Shown here piece by piece: positions 35,197-42,661 of a stretch of DNA of 64,000 bases. The position numbers and the translations under genes are program-made. The notes under the pieces are model-generated. The model was given only the letters and a program-made list of their open reading frames with translations, searched no databases and had not been told where the DNA came from. This DNA comes from Bacteroidota bacterium (GTDB lineage Bacteria > Bacteroidota > Bacteroidia > Sphingobacteriales > Sphingobacteriaceae), in the NCBI GenBank assembly GCA_023450085.1, contig JAEXHI010000025.1, positions 124,001-188,000 of the forward strand, read 5' to 3'. How positions within the stretch are numbered: the stretch's first letter is position 1; the number at the start of each line of letters is the position of its first letter.

Positions 35197-35600
35197 TATA
35201 GAATGGGTTTAAAATGTTCATTGAAATAATCGGTAATATCGTCCCCGTACTCCCTGAAATGATGTTCAAGAATATTGTCAATGTAAGAGTAGAGCGTTGT
35301 TCTTTCTTCCCTTGTCAGTTGAACGATGCGGAGCAATCTTTCGTGGTATTCAGGGCGTATGTAAACGACCTTGCCATTACGCCCCGATGGAAAACGATTG
35401 ACCAAAAACGTTTCCTCGTAGTCCGCTTTCTTTGATGAACTGTTACGGGCTTTTTCCCTGGGCTTGTTTTCCTTTGGTACATCCTGCTTTTTGTTAATGG
35501 TCGGTGGAGCAACAGGCTCATCGCCGCTTATGACGTTCATAAGGTATTCCTCATCAACATTGGGCTTTTCAAAATCGTTGTTTTTGTTATCTGAAGCCAT
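35196..35600 (-). CDS. traB: TraB, DUF3408 protein
   Basis: 134 residues with the same C-terminal motif (VVYIRPEYHERLLRIVQL, YIDNILEHHFRE) and a charged, disordered N-terminus. It lies 12 bp after traA. Confidence 0.85.
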   Translation of the reverse strand: MASDNKNNDFEKPNVDEEYLMNVISGDEPVAPPTINKKQDVPKENKPREKARNSSSKKADYEETFLVNRFPSGRNGKVVYIRPEYHERLLRIVQLTREERTTLYSYIDNILEHHFREYGDDITDYFNEHFKPIL

Positions 35601-35612
35601 ACTTTACTATTT

Positions 35613-36380
35613 TTATAGATGAGTGATTTTTAAAAATTCCTCGACAAACAAATCCATTTTAGTTGCTTTCATTAACTGTGGTTCGGCAGGCAGCAAACTT
35701 GACCTGAATACATAACTGGCTGTGTCGTCTGTTTCCTTTCGGAAACGCTTGCTGTCCATTATCCTTGTTTCCATTATGGGCAGGTTGAGTTCTTTGATGA
35801 CACTTTGATACGCATCATACAAACCTGTTTTTTCCCTGCCATCCACTTGGTTCCAGAACAGCCACATCTCTTGTTCGGGATTGCCCTCGTCCGTTTGGGG
35901 AAGTCCGAGAAAGGCTTTGGTAAAGCCCAATGTACTTTCCACTACCAAACGGTCGGCAGTAATGGGCGAAAAGATGAAGTCCATTTTTTTTAAGGTTGTC
36001 AGTACACCTTTGGTATTGGCTGTTCCCGGCAGGTCGAAGAAAATAACATCCGGCACAACCGCCGACTGGCTTCTGTATTCCGATGCTTTCTCCAGAGCTG
36101 TTTCAGCCTTGCATTTGATAATCGGGTACGCTTTTTTGTTGATGGCTTGAAACTGCTTCATTGCCGCCTTTTTATGGTAGTCGTTCTGCATTATGGTTCT
36201 CTTATCCCGTTCACGCATATTGGTCAGGCTGTGTTGCGGAAAGTCGCAGTCCATCACCAGCACATTAAAACCTAAACGGTAGTGAAGCACACTTGCCAGC
36301 AAGGTGGTCATTGTAGATTTTCCCACACCGCCTTTTTGGGTGGAGAAGCTGATTTTTAAAGTTTTCTTTGTTGTTTCCAT
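35613..36380 (-). CDS. traA: TraA, ParA-family ATPase
   Basis: 255 residues. Deviant Walker A FSTQKGGVGKSTMTT at about 11-25, then VLVMDCDFPQHSL and the FFDLPGTANTKG Walker B region. It is a ParA/MinD-type ATPase that heads the tra gene set. No ParB partner is next to it. Confidence 0.92.
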   Translation of the reverse strand: METTKKTLKISFSTQKGGVGKSTMTTLLASVLHYRLGFNVLVMDCDFPQHSLTNMRERDKRTIMQNDYHKKAAMKQFQAINKKAYPIIKCKAETALEKASEYRSQSAVVPDVIFFDLPGTANTKGVLTTLKKMDFIFSPITADRLVVESTLGFTKAFLGLPQTDEGNPEQEMWLFWNQVDGREKTGLYDAYQSVIKELNLPIMETRIMDSKRFRKETDDTASYVFRSSLLPAEPQLMKATKMDLFVEEFLKITHL

Positions 36381-36580
36381 TATTTAAAAATTTATTGTTA
36401 CACACTTTATTTGTTTTGCAGGATTGAATATTGGTTTATCTGATTATTACCTCATTCCTATATTCCTGCATTCCCTTTTGCGTACTTTCCTGCACAGGTA
36501 TTTGCTTTCATTTTTGCCTTGTCAGGCACATTCTTTAGCAAGTGGCAAACCTTACAATAGGTAAATTGCTTTACCGCTTT

Positions 36581-36630
36581 TATGCTTTTACACTTTTATT
36601 GTTTTATGCTTTTAAAACCTTATGCTTTTA
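36581..36630 (+). repeat. Three TATGCTTTTA direct repeats
   Basis: Exact 10-bp copies at 36581-36590, 36605-36614 and 36621-36630, in an AT-rich tract. They resemble iterons or relaxosome-protein binding sites. Confidence 0.6.
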
Positions 36631-36745
36631 TTCCAAACTGCCTGTTTGCAAACCTGATTTTCTTCTTTGTCGAAATACATTTTTTACTACCTGCACTAAA
36701 ATTATACGGCAAATAAAGCGATTGATTTATCCGCTGATTGAGGTG

Positions 36746-36779
36746 TGGCAGTGTTTGGCACTCAAAGGCAGTCTTTGTC
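36746..36779 (+). promoter_or_regulatory. TGGC 10-bp-phased array, copy b
   Basis: Half-sites TGGC, TGGC, AGGC, TGTC start at 36746, 36756, 36766 and 36776. It lies in the traA-mobA intergenic region and could serve either side; its orientation matches copies that serve minus-strand genes. Confidence 0.6.
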
Positions 36780-36957
36780 CGGGTATCGCATTGCAATACT
36801 CTTACAGGTAGGGCTTTACTTTGTACAATGATTATTATTAACGGATTTATGCAAAAGTCTTTTGACAAAATGGAGGGTAACGGGAACGGCATCGAGCCGT
36901 TTTCCCTGTTACATTTAATCCGTCCCGAAGGGCGGATTTTTGTGTTCAACGGAACAC

Positions 36958-37013
36958 GGCAAGTTGTGTTTTGAGCATCTCGGAATGATTTCCGATGCTC
37001 AAAACAACTTGCC
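36958..37013. other. oriT: Long inverted repeat, candidate oriT core
   Basis: Outer stem GGCAAGTTG/CAACTTGCC (9 bp), 2-base bulge, middle stem TTTTGAGCATC/GATGCTCAAAA (11 bp), then GGAA/TTCC around a short loop. It ends 66 bp before mobA. No T run follows, so a terminator role is less likely. Confidence 0.5.
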
Positions 37014-37079
37014 CTTTGCAGGGGGCAGAAAACACCTTCCGAAGTCAGGGTTTTGTATGGATTTTAAAATGGATTAGTG

Positions 37080-37511
37080 ATGAACGATAACAACAAAAAG
37101 CAATTGAAAAAGACAGGACGCCGCCCCAAAGAAGACCCGGCGACCATTCGCTATACGATTTCCTTTAACGAGCAGGAACACGCCCGTTTTCTTGCCCTTT
37201 TTGATAAATCAGGTATGCAGGTAAAGGCGCACTTTATAACGTCCTGCATCTTTGAAAAGACCATAAAGACCATCCAGATTGACAAGGGAACGGTTGATTT
37301 TTATATGCGGCTGACCTCTTTTCACAGCCAGTTCCGTTCCATCGGTGTGAACTATAACCAAATTGTAAAGCTGTTGTACAAGAATTTTTCCGAGAAAAAG
37401 GCGGCTGCGTTTCTGTACAAACTGGAAAAACAGACGGCTGAAATGGCAATGCTGTGTCAGAAAATCATTCAGATTACCGAAAAATTTGAGGAAGAACACC
37501 TAAAAAAATAA
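37080..37511 (+). CDS. mobA: MobA relaxosome accessory protein (MobC-like family)
   Basis: 143 residues from ATG 37080 (a GTG at 37077 is in frame). Begins with a basic tract (KKQLKKTGRRPKEDP) and a ribbon-helix-helix-like strand (TIRYTISFNEQEHARFLALF); the C-terminus is a helical MobC-type domain with SIGVNYNQIVKLLYKN. It probably binds oriT and recruits the relaxase encoded 7 bp downstream. Confidence 0.88.
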   Translation: MNDNNKKQLKKTGRRPKEDPATIRYTISFNEQEHARFLALFDKSGMQVKAHFITSCIFEKTIKTIQIDKGTVDFYMRLTSFHSQFRSIGVNYNQIVKLLYKNFSEKKAAAFLYKLEKQTAEMAMLCQKIIQITEKFEEEHLKK

Positions 37512-37518
37512 TGTAATA

Positions 37519-38805
37519 GTGATAGCGAAAATCGGAAGAAGCGGAAATTTATACGGGGCATTGGCGTACAATCAGCTTAAAGTGGAGAATGAAAACGGGC
37601 AGATTTTGTTTGCCAACAAGATGATTGAAACCGCAAGCGGTCATTATTCCGTGGCACAATTAGCACAATCTTTTGCGCCTTACCTGATAGCCAACCGAAA
37701 CACCGAGAAACATACGCTGCATATTTCGCTCAATCCTGACCCAAACGACAAGGTAAATGATGATAAGTTTCGGGAAATGGCAGAACAGTATATGCGGGAA
37801 ATGGGTTACGGAGAACAGCCTTTTGTGGTATTCAAACACACGGATATTGACCGCAACCATATACACATTGTATCGGTTTGCGTGGACGAGCAGGGTAAAA
37901 AGATTTCGGATAAATTCGAGAAAATGCGGTCTATGAATGTATGCCGTGAACTGGAAAGACAACACGGGCTGATACCCGCAACAGACAAAGAGCGCAACCA
38001 AACTGATAAGGTTTTCCGTCCGGTAGATTATCGGACAGGAGATGTAAAGAGCCAAATCGCTTCGGTCGTTCGCCACCTGCCGAACTACTACCAGTACCAA
38101 ACTTTGGGCGAGTACAATGCCCTGCTTTCCCTCTTCAATATTACCGCCGAGAAAATCGAGGGCGAATTACAGGGAAAGATGCAGCAGGGCTTATTATATA
38201 TTCCGCTAAATGAAAAAGGCGAAAGAGCCGGGCATCCGTTCAAGGCTTCGCTGTTCGGAAAGAGCGCAGGGCTTCCGGCATTGGAACTGCATTTTGCGAA
38301 ATGCAAAACCGCTTTGAAAGACAGCCCCACCAAGCAGACCCTAAAATCTGCCGTTACCATCGCCTTGAAAACCACTGGCGATGAACAGGCATTTAAAAAG
38401 CAGTTATCGGAACAGGGCATTAACGTAGTAGTGCGCCAAAATGATACAGGTCGTATTTATGGTATCACATTTATTGACCACAATTCCAAATCAGTTTGGA
38501 ACGGTTCACGTTTGGCAACAGAACTTTCTGCGAACACCTTTAATGATTATTGGAACAATAATATCAAACCGGATATTAAAGAACCTGCCGTTTTACAACC
38601 CAAACTATCCATATCAAATGATGCGGATCTTCCGCAGGAAGAACCACACCATTTGTTCGACTTCTTATCTACGGATAAACACGAAGACGGTTTGATTGAA
38701 GCACTGGGTGGCTTACTGCCCGAAGCACAGGGCGAAGATTACGAAGAACAAGACTTTGCCAATAAGATGAAGAAGAAGCGCAAACACCAACGAGGTCAGA
38801 AATAA
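37519..38805 (+). CDS. mobB: MobB relaxase
   Basis: 428 residues from a GTG start. The relaxase/mobilisation nuclease domain occupies about 1-250, with metal-binding histidines H107, H114 and H116 in HTDIDRNHIHIVSV. The catalytic tyrosine is probably one of the N-terminal ones (Y12 or Y17). The C-terminal region is charged and ends KKKRKHQRGQK. It nicks oriT and leads the strand into the recipient. Confidence 0.92.
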   Translation: MIAKIGRSGNLYGALAYNQLKVENENGQILFANKMIETASGHYSVAQLAQSFAPYLIANRNTEKHTLHISLNPDPNDKVNDDKFREMAEQYMREMGYGEQPFVVFKHTDIDRNHIHIVSVCVDEQGKKISDKFEKMRSMNVCRELERQHGLIPATDKERNQTDKVFRPVDYRTGDVKSQIASVVRHLPNYYQYQTLGEYNALLSLFNITAEKIEGELQGKMQQGLLYIPLNEKGERAGHPFKASLFGKSAGLPALELHFAKCKTALKDSPTKQTLKSAVTIALKTTGDEQAFKKQLSEQGINVVVRQNDTGRIYGITFIDHNSKSVWNGSRLATELSANTFNDYWNNNIKPDIKEPAVLQPKLSISNDADLPQEEPHHLFDFLSTDKHEDGLIEALGGLLPEAQGEDYEEQDFANKMKKKRKHQRGQK

Positions 38806-38811
38806 TATTTA

Positions 38812-38845
38812 GCCAAACACTGCCACACAACGCCACTGGCTGCCA
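38812..38845 (-). promoter_or_regulatory. TGGC 10-bp-phased array, copy e (perfect)
   Basis: Four perfect half-sites, GCCA on the plus strand at 38812, 38822, 38832 and 38842 (TGGC on the minus strand). It lies between mobB and mobC, 61 bp before the mobC start. Confidence 0.7.
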
Positions 38846-38906
38846 CATTCTTAGAGCCACTCCATAGAGCCTTTAAATTCACGCCCGAACATTAAAACTT
38901 TAAATA

Positions 38907-40907
38907 ATGCAGGGAGAAGACGATTTAAGAGGGCTTGCCAAGATAATGGCTTTTATGCGGGCGGTCAGTATTCTTTTGGTGCTGATGCACCTTTATTGGT
39001 TCTGCTACGGTTTCTTTTTAGAACGTGGCTGGACGTTGGAAGTCATCAATAAGATATTAGGCAATTTCGACCGGACGGCGGGTTTGTTTTCACATATCCT
39101 TTACACCAAAGCATTTGCTTTGGTTTTACTGGCTTTAAGCTGCTTAGGAACAAAGGGTGTAAAGAACGAGAAGATAACCTGGTCTAAAATCTACGTGGCT
39201 TTGGGCGTTGGTTTTGTGCTGTTCTTCCTGAACACTCCGTTGCTAAAGCTATCTCCAGTAATAGGTACATTCCTGTATATACTTACTATCTCGTTAGGTT
39301 ATATCGCCTTGTTGATGGCGGGCGTATGGATGAGCCGATTGCTTCGCACTAACCTGATGGACGATGTGTTCAACAACGAGAACGAGAGCTTTCAACAGGA
39401 AACCAAGCTGATGGAAAACGAGTATTCCGTTAACCTGCCCACCAAATTTTACTACAAAGACAAATGGAACAACGGTTGGATAAACATTGTAAATCCGTTC
39501 AGGGCATCAATAGTTTTGGGTACTCCGGGTTCAGGCAAATCTTATGCTATCGTAAACAACTACATCAAGCAGCAGATTGAGAAAGGCTTTAGTATGTACA
39601 TCTACGATTTCAAGTTCGACGACCTTTCCACCATTGCCTACAATCATTTGCTGAAGCACAGGGATAAGTACAAAGTTCAGCCGAAATTTTACGTGATAAA
39701 TTTCGACGACCCACGCAAGAGCCACCGTTGCAACCCGCTCAATCCCGACTTTATGACGGATATTTCAGATGCCTACGAAGCCGCATATACCATAATGCTG
39801 AACCTTAACAGGTCGTGGATACAGAAGCAAGGGGATTTTTTCGTGGAAAGCCCAATTATCTTATTGGCTGCTATTATTTGGTATCTGAAAATCTATGAGG
39901 ATGGCAAGTATTGTACATTCCCACACGCTATTGAATTACTGAATAAAAAGTATTCGGATGTATTCACGATTTTAACTTCATACCCGGATTTGGAAAATTA
40001 TTTGTCGCCCTTTATGGATGCGTGGCAAGGTGGAGCGCAAGACCAGTTACAAGGACAAATCGCATCGGCAAAAATTCCGCTATCAAGGATGATTAGCCCA
40101 CAACTTTACTGGGTAATGACGGGCGATGATTTTACGCTTGACATCAACAACCCGAAAGAACCTAAAATTTTGTGCGTGGGTAACAATCCCGACCGTCAAA
40201 ATATTTATTCCGCAGCTTTGGGTTTATACAATTCGAGGATTGTAAAGCTGATAAACAAAAAGGGACAGCTAAAGAGTTCCGTTATCATAGATGAGTTGCC
40301 CACAATTTATTTCAGGGGACTGGACAATCTTATCGCAACGGCGAGAAGTAATAAGGTAGCGGTATGTTTGGGCTTTCAGGATTTTTCGCAATTAACAAGG
40401 GATTACGGCGACAAGGAAAGCAAGGTAATACAGAATACTGTCGGTAATATATTCAGTGGTCAGGTGGTTGGCGAAACAGCAAAAAGCCTTTCGGAACGTT
40501 TCGGTAAAGTATTACAGAAACGCCAAAGTATGACCATTAACCGCAATGATAAATCTACCTCTATTTCGACACAGTTAGACAGCCTTATTCCGGCTTCCAA
40601 AATCTCAACACTTACACAAGGTTTGTTTGTTGGTTCTGTATCAGATAACTTTGATGAACGTATCGAGCAGAAGATATTTCACGCCGAAATTGTAGTGGAC
40701 AATGAAAAGGTAGCGGCAGAAAGCAAAGCCTATCAGCAAATACCGCAAATCTTATCTTTTGTAAATGAGCAGGGCGAGGATAAGATGAAGCAGGAAATAG
40801 AAAACAATTACAAGCAGATAAAATCAGACATTCTGAATATTGTTGTTAGTGAAATGGAGCGTATCAAGAATGACCCTAACTTACAGCATTTGGTGCAGAA
40901 AGAATGA
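38907..40907 (+). CDS. mobC: MobC type IV coupling protein (TraG/VirD4-like)
   Basis: 666 residues. Membrane helices in the first 160 residues (ILLVLMHLYWFCYGFF, AFALVLLALSCL, FVLFFLNTPLL, LGYIALLMAGVWM). Walker A LGTPGSGKSYAIV at about 203-215, Walker B SSVIIDELPTIYF. It links the relaxase-DNA complex to the secretion channel. Confidence 0.92.
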   Translation: MQGEDDLRGLAKIMAFMRAVSILLVLMHLYWFCYGFFLERGWTLEVINKILGNFDRTAGLFSHILYTKAFALVLLALSCLGTKGVKNEKITWSKIYVALGVGFVLFFLNTPLLKLSPVIGTFLYILTISLGYIALLMAGVWMSRLLRTNLMDDVFNNENESFQQETKLMENEYSVNLPTKFYYKDKWNNGWINIVNPFRASIVLGTPGSGKSYAIVNNYIKQQIEKGFSMYIYDFKFDDLSTIAYNHLLKHRDKYKVQPKFYVINFDDPRKSHRCNPLNPDFMTDISDAYEAAYTIMLNLNRSWIQKQGDFFVESPIILLAAIIWYLKIYEDGKYCTFPHAIELLNKKYSDVFTILTSYPDLENYLSPFMDAWQGGAQDQLQGQIASAKIPLSRMISPQLYWVMTGDDFTLDINNPKEPKILCVGNNPDRQNIYSAALGLYNSRIVKLINKKGQLKSSVIIDELPTIYFRGLDNLIATARSNKVAVCLGFQDFSQLTRDYGDKESKVIQNTVGNIFSGQVVGETAKSLSERFGKVLQKRQSMTINRNDKSTSISTQLDSLIPASKISTLTQGLFVGSVSDNFDERIEQKIFHAEIVVDNEKVAAESKAYQQIPQILSFVNEQGEDKMKQEIENNYKQIKSDILNIVVSEMERIKNDPNLQHLVQKE

Positions 40908-41021
40908 TTATACTAAATATTTTTGTGATTTTTCTATTAATATATTGTTAGAAGAATTAAAAGTAACAGCACCATTACGTCAACATATAAAATGCCAAAT
41001 TTTAATACTCATAATTTAGCA

Positions 41022-41052
41022 TTTGCTTAAATAAACAAATTAGTTACATTTG
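41022..41052 (+). promoter_or_regulatory. Bacteroidota promoter of the mercury operon
   Basis: -33 TTTG at 41022-41025, 19-bp spacer, -7 TACATTTG at 41045-41052. The start codon is at 41057, so the message is probably leaderless or nearly so. ATTTG/CAAAT inverted bases within the spacer may be the repressor site. Confidence 0.7.
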
Positions 41053-41056
41053 CATT

Positions 41057-41434
41057 ATGGATAATACTTCTTGTACACGACAACAGGCAGACATTAAACA
41101 AATCAATCGCTGTAAAGAAAGAGTTTCGGAACTCCACAGTTCGTTTGACTATTTGTCGAACGCACTTGAATTGACTGGAAACAATGTAAGACTGAAAATT
41201 CTGTTTCTTCTTTATGAAGAAAAACGACTTTGTGTTTGTGATGTGAGTGAAATTCTTGGAATGACAATTTCAGCGATTTCTCAGCACTTGAGAAAACTTA
41301 AAGACCGAAAGCTTATTGAAACCGAAAGAGAGGCGCAAACCATTTTTTACTCATTGACAAAAGAGTATGAGAAAATGTTGGACCCATTTTTTAAAATACT
41401 TGACGATAAAAAAAATTTAGAAACAATATGGTAA
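41057..41434 (+). CDS. ArsR/SmtB-family regulator of the mercury cargo
   Basis: 125 residues. Winged helix at about 35-105 (NNVRLKILFLLYEEKRLCVCDVSEILGM split over helices; SAISQHLRKLKDRKLI recognition helix). The CVCD pair at about 58-60 is the soft-metal sensor. It overlaps the next gene by 7 bp, so it probably represses its own operon. Confidence 0.9.
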   Translation: MDNTSCTRQQADIKQINRCKERVSELHSSFDYLSNALELTGNNVRLKILFLLYEEKRLCVCDVSEILGMTISAISQHLRKLKDRKLIETEREAQTIFYSLTKEYEKMLDPFFKILDDKKNLETIW

Positions 41435-42030
41435 CGGACGGAAAACTAATTGGGACTGGACTTTTGACAGCAATAGCAGCTTCATTATGTTGCATTACAC
41501 CTGTTTTGGCTCTCATAGCAGGAACAAGTGGACTTGCTTCAACTTTCTCTTGGCTCGAACCTTTTCGTCCATATTTTATCGGGTTAACTATTTTAGTGCT
41601 TGCTTTTGCTTGGTATCAAAAATTGAAACCGCAAAAGAAAATTGACTGCAACTGTGAAACAACTGAAAAATCAAACTTTATGAAAACAAAATCATTTTTA
41701 GGAATTATTACCGTTATGGCGGCTTTACTTTTATCATTTCCGCTTTATGCTCACATTTTTTTTCCAAAGACCGAAAGTAAAGCAATTATTACCCAAACTT
41801 CCAAAATTCAGAAAGTTGAGTTTACAATCAAAGGGATGACTTGTTCAGGTTGTGAACACCACGTTAAAACGGAAGTTAGTAAACTAAAAGGAATTGTGGA
41901 AGTTGTGGTTTCTTATGAGAAAGGCAATGCCATTGTTAAGTTTGACAACAAACAAACAAGTATTATAGAAATTGAAAAAGCTATCAATTCGACAGGTTAT
42001 AAATCACTAAAAAGTAAAATTATATCATAA
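41428..42030 (+). CDS. merTP: MerTP mercuric transport fusion
   Basis: 200 residues. The MerT part has membrane helices at about 9-27, 48-62 and 89-105, with C21-C22 in SLCCITPVL and a second pair in DCNCE (C74, C76). A MerP-like HMA domain at about 132-198 has GMTCSGC (C139, C142). It would bring Hg(II) into the cell. No MerA reductase is present nearby, which is odd for an import system. Confidence 0.92.
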   Translation: MVTDGKLIGTGLLTAIAASLCCITPVLALIAGTSGLASTFSWLEPFRPYFIGLTILVLAFAWYQKLKPQKKIDCNCETTEKSNFMKTKSFLGIITVMAALLLSFPLYAHIFFPKTESKAIITQTSKIQKVEFTIKGMTCSGCEHHVKTEVSKLKGIVEVVVSYEKGNAIVKFDNKQTSIIEIEKAINSTGYKSLKSKIIS

Positions 42031-42239
42031 TGGAAATTAAATTACAATCAATTATAACTTGCCCAAATTGCGGATACAAAAAAGAGGAAACAATGCCAAC
42101 AGATGCTTGCCAATATTTTTATGAATGTGAAAATTGCAAGACAAGATTAAAACCATTACAAGGCGATTGTTGTGTGTATTGTAGTTATGCCAGTGTTCCT
42201 TGTCCATCAATACAACAGGATAAAAAATGTTGCTATTAG
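42030..42239 (+). CDS. GDCCVxC-domain metal-binding protein
   Basis: 69 residues with 11 cysteines: TCPNC, CENC, GDCCVYCSYASVPC and CC at the end. The GDCCVxC motif protein often follows merTP. A role as a cytoplasmic Hg or metal acceptor is likely but unproven. Its ATG shares a base with the merTP stop. Confidence 0.88.
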   Translation: MEIKLQSIITCPNCGYKKEETMPTDACQYFYECENCKTRLKPLQGDCCVYCSYASVPCPSIQQDKKCCY

Positions 42240-42308
42240 AAACCAATTAAGAGAAAAAAATGTTCAGTTTTTTCAAAAAATATTTTCAAAAATTTAAGAA
42301 GAATACTT

Positions 42309-42647
42309 ATGCTATCAACAGAAAAAACATTATCAGAAGTAATTGAAGTACTAAGACAAAGGGGTTATACGGAAGACTTTAATCTATTGGAAGAAAACAT
42401 TTCGTACAAAATAGACGGAGAGAAAGTTAATTTAAGGGACATTGTTATTGATAAAATTTATCGTTTTACTGGGCTTAATGACTTGGAAGATGAGGCTATC
42501 TTATATGCGATGAGAAACCAAAAAGATGGAGCAAAAGGTGTTTTCGTAAATGGTTATGGTACATACTCTGACAGTGCAGCAAACAGCATCATTGAGCAAA
42601 TATCAGTTGACGAGGACGATAATGATGATTGGACGATAGAAAATTAA
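42309..42647 (+). CDS. Uncharacterised protein often mislabelled phosphoribosylpyrophosphate synthetase
   Basis: 112 residues: TLSEVIEVLRQRGYTEDFNL, DKIYRFTGLNDLEDEAILYAM, and GAKGVFVNGYGTYSDSAANSI. This is a small Bacteroidota family with no PRPP synthetase motifs. The acidic tail is DEDDNDDW. Function unknown. Confidence 0.75.
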   Translation: MLSTEKTLSEVIEVLRQRGYTEDFNLLEENISYKIDGEKVNLRDIVIDKIYRFTGLNDLEDEAILYAMRNQKDGAKGVFVNGYGTYSDSAANSIIEQISVDEDDNDDWTIEN

Positions 42648-42661
42648 ATCACAATGACTGA

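Larger units (their letters stand above)
36381..37079. other. Divergent intergenic region, probable oriT
   Basis: About 700 bases between traA (minus) and mobA (plus) with no supported gene. It contains three TATGCTTTTA direct repeats, a TGGC array and a 56-bp near-perfect palindrome next to mobA. This layout, next to relaxosome genes, is what an origin of transfer is expected to look like. Confidence 0.55.

Noticed and set aside
36542..36974. Frames of 70-109 codons in the traA-mobA intergenic region
   Set aside because: They run through the TATGCTTTTA repeats and TGGC array, exist on both strands, and have no protein-like pattern.
42260..42346. 28-residue frame starting MFSFFKKYFQKFKKN
   Set aside because: Very short, overlaps the next gene, and its composition follows from an A/T-rich tract; it may be the remnant of a lost gene start but cannot be supported.
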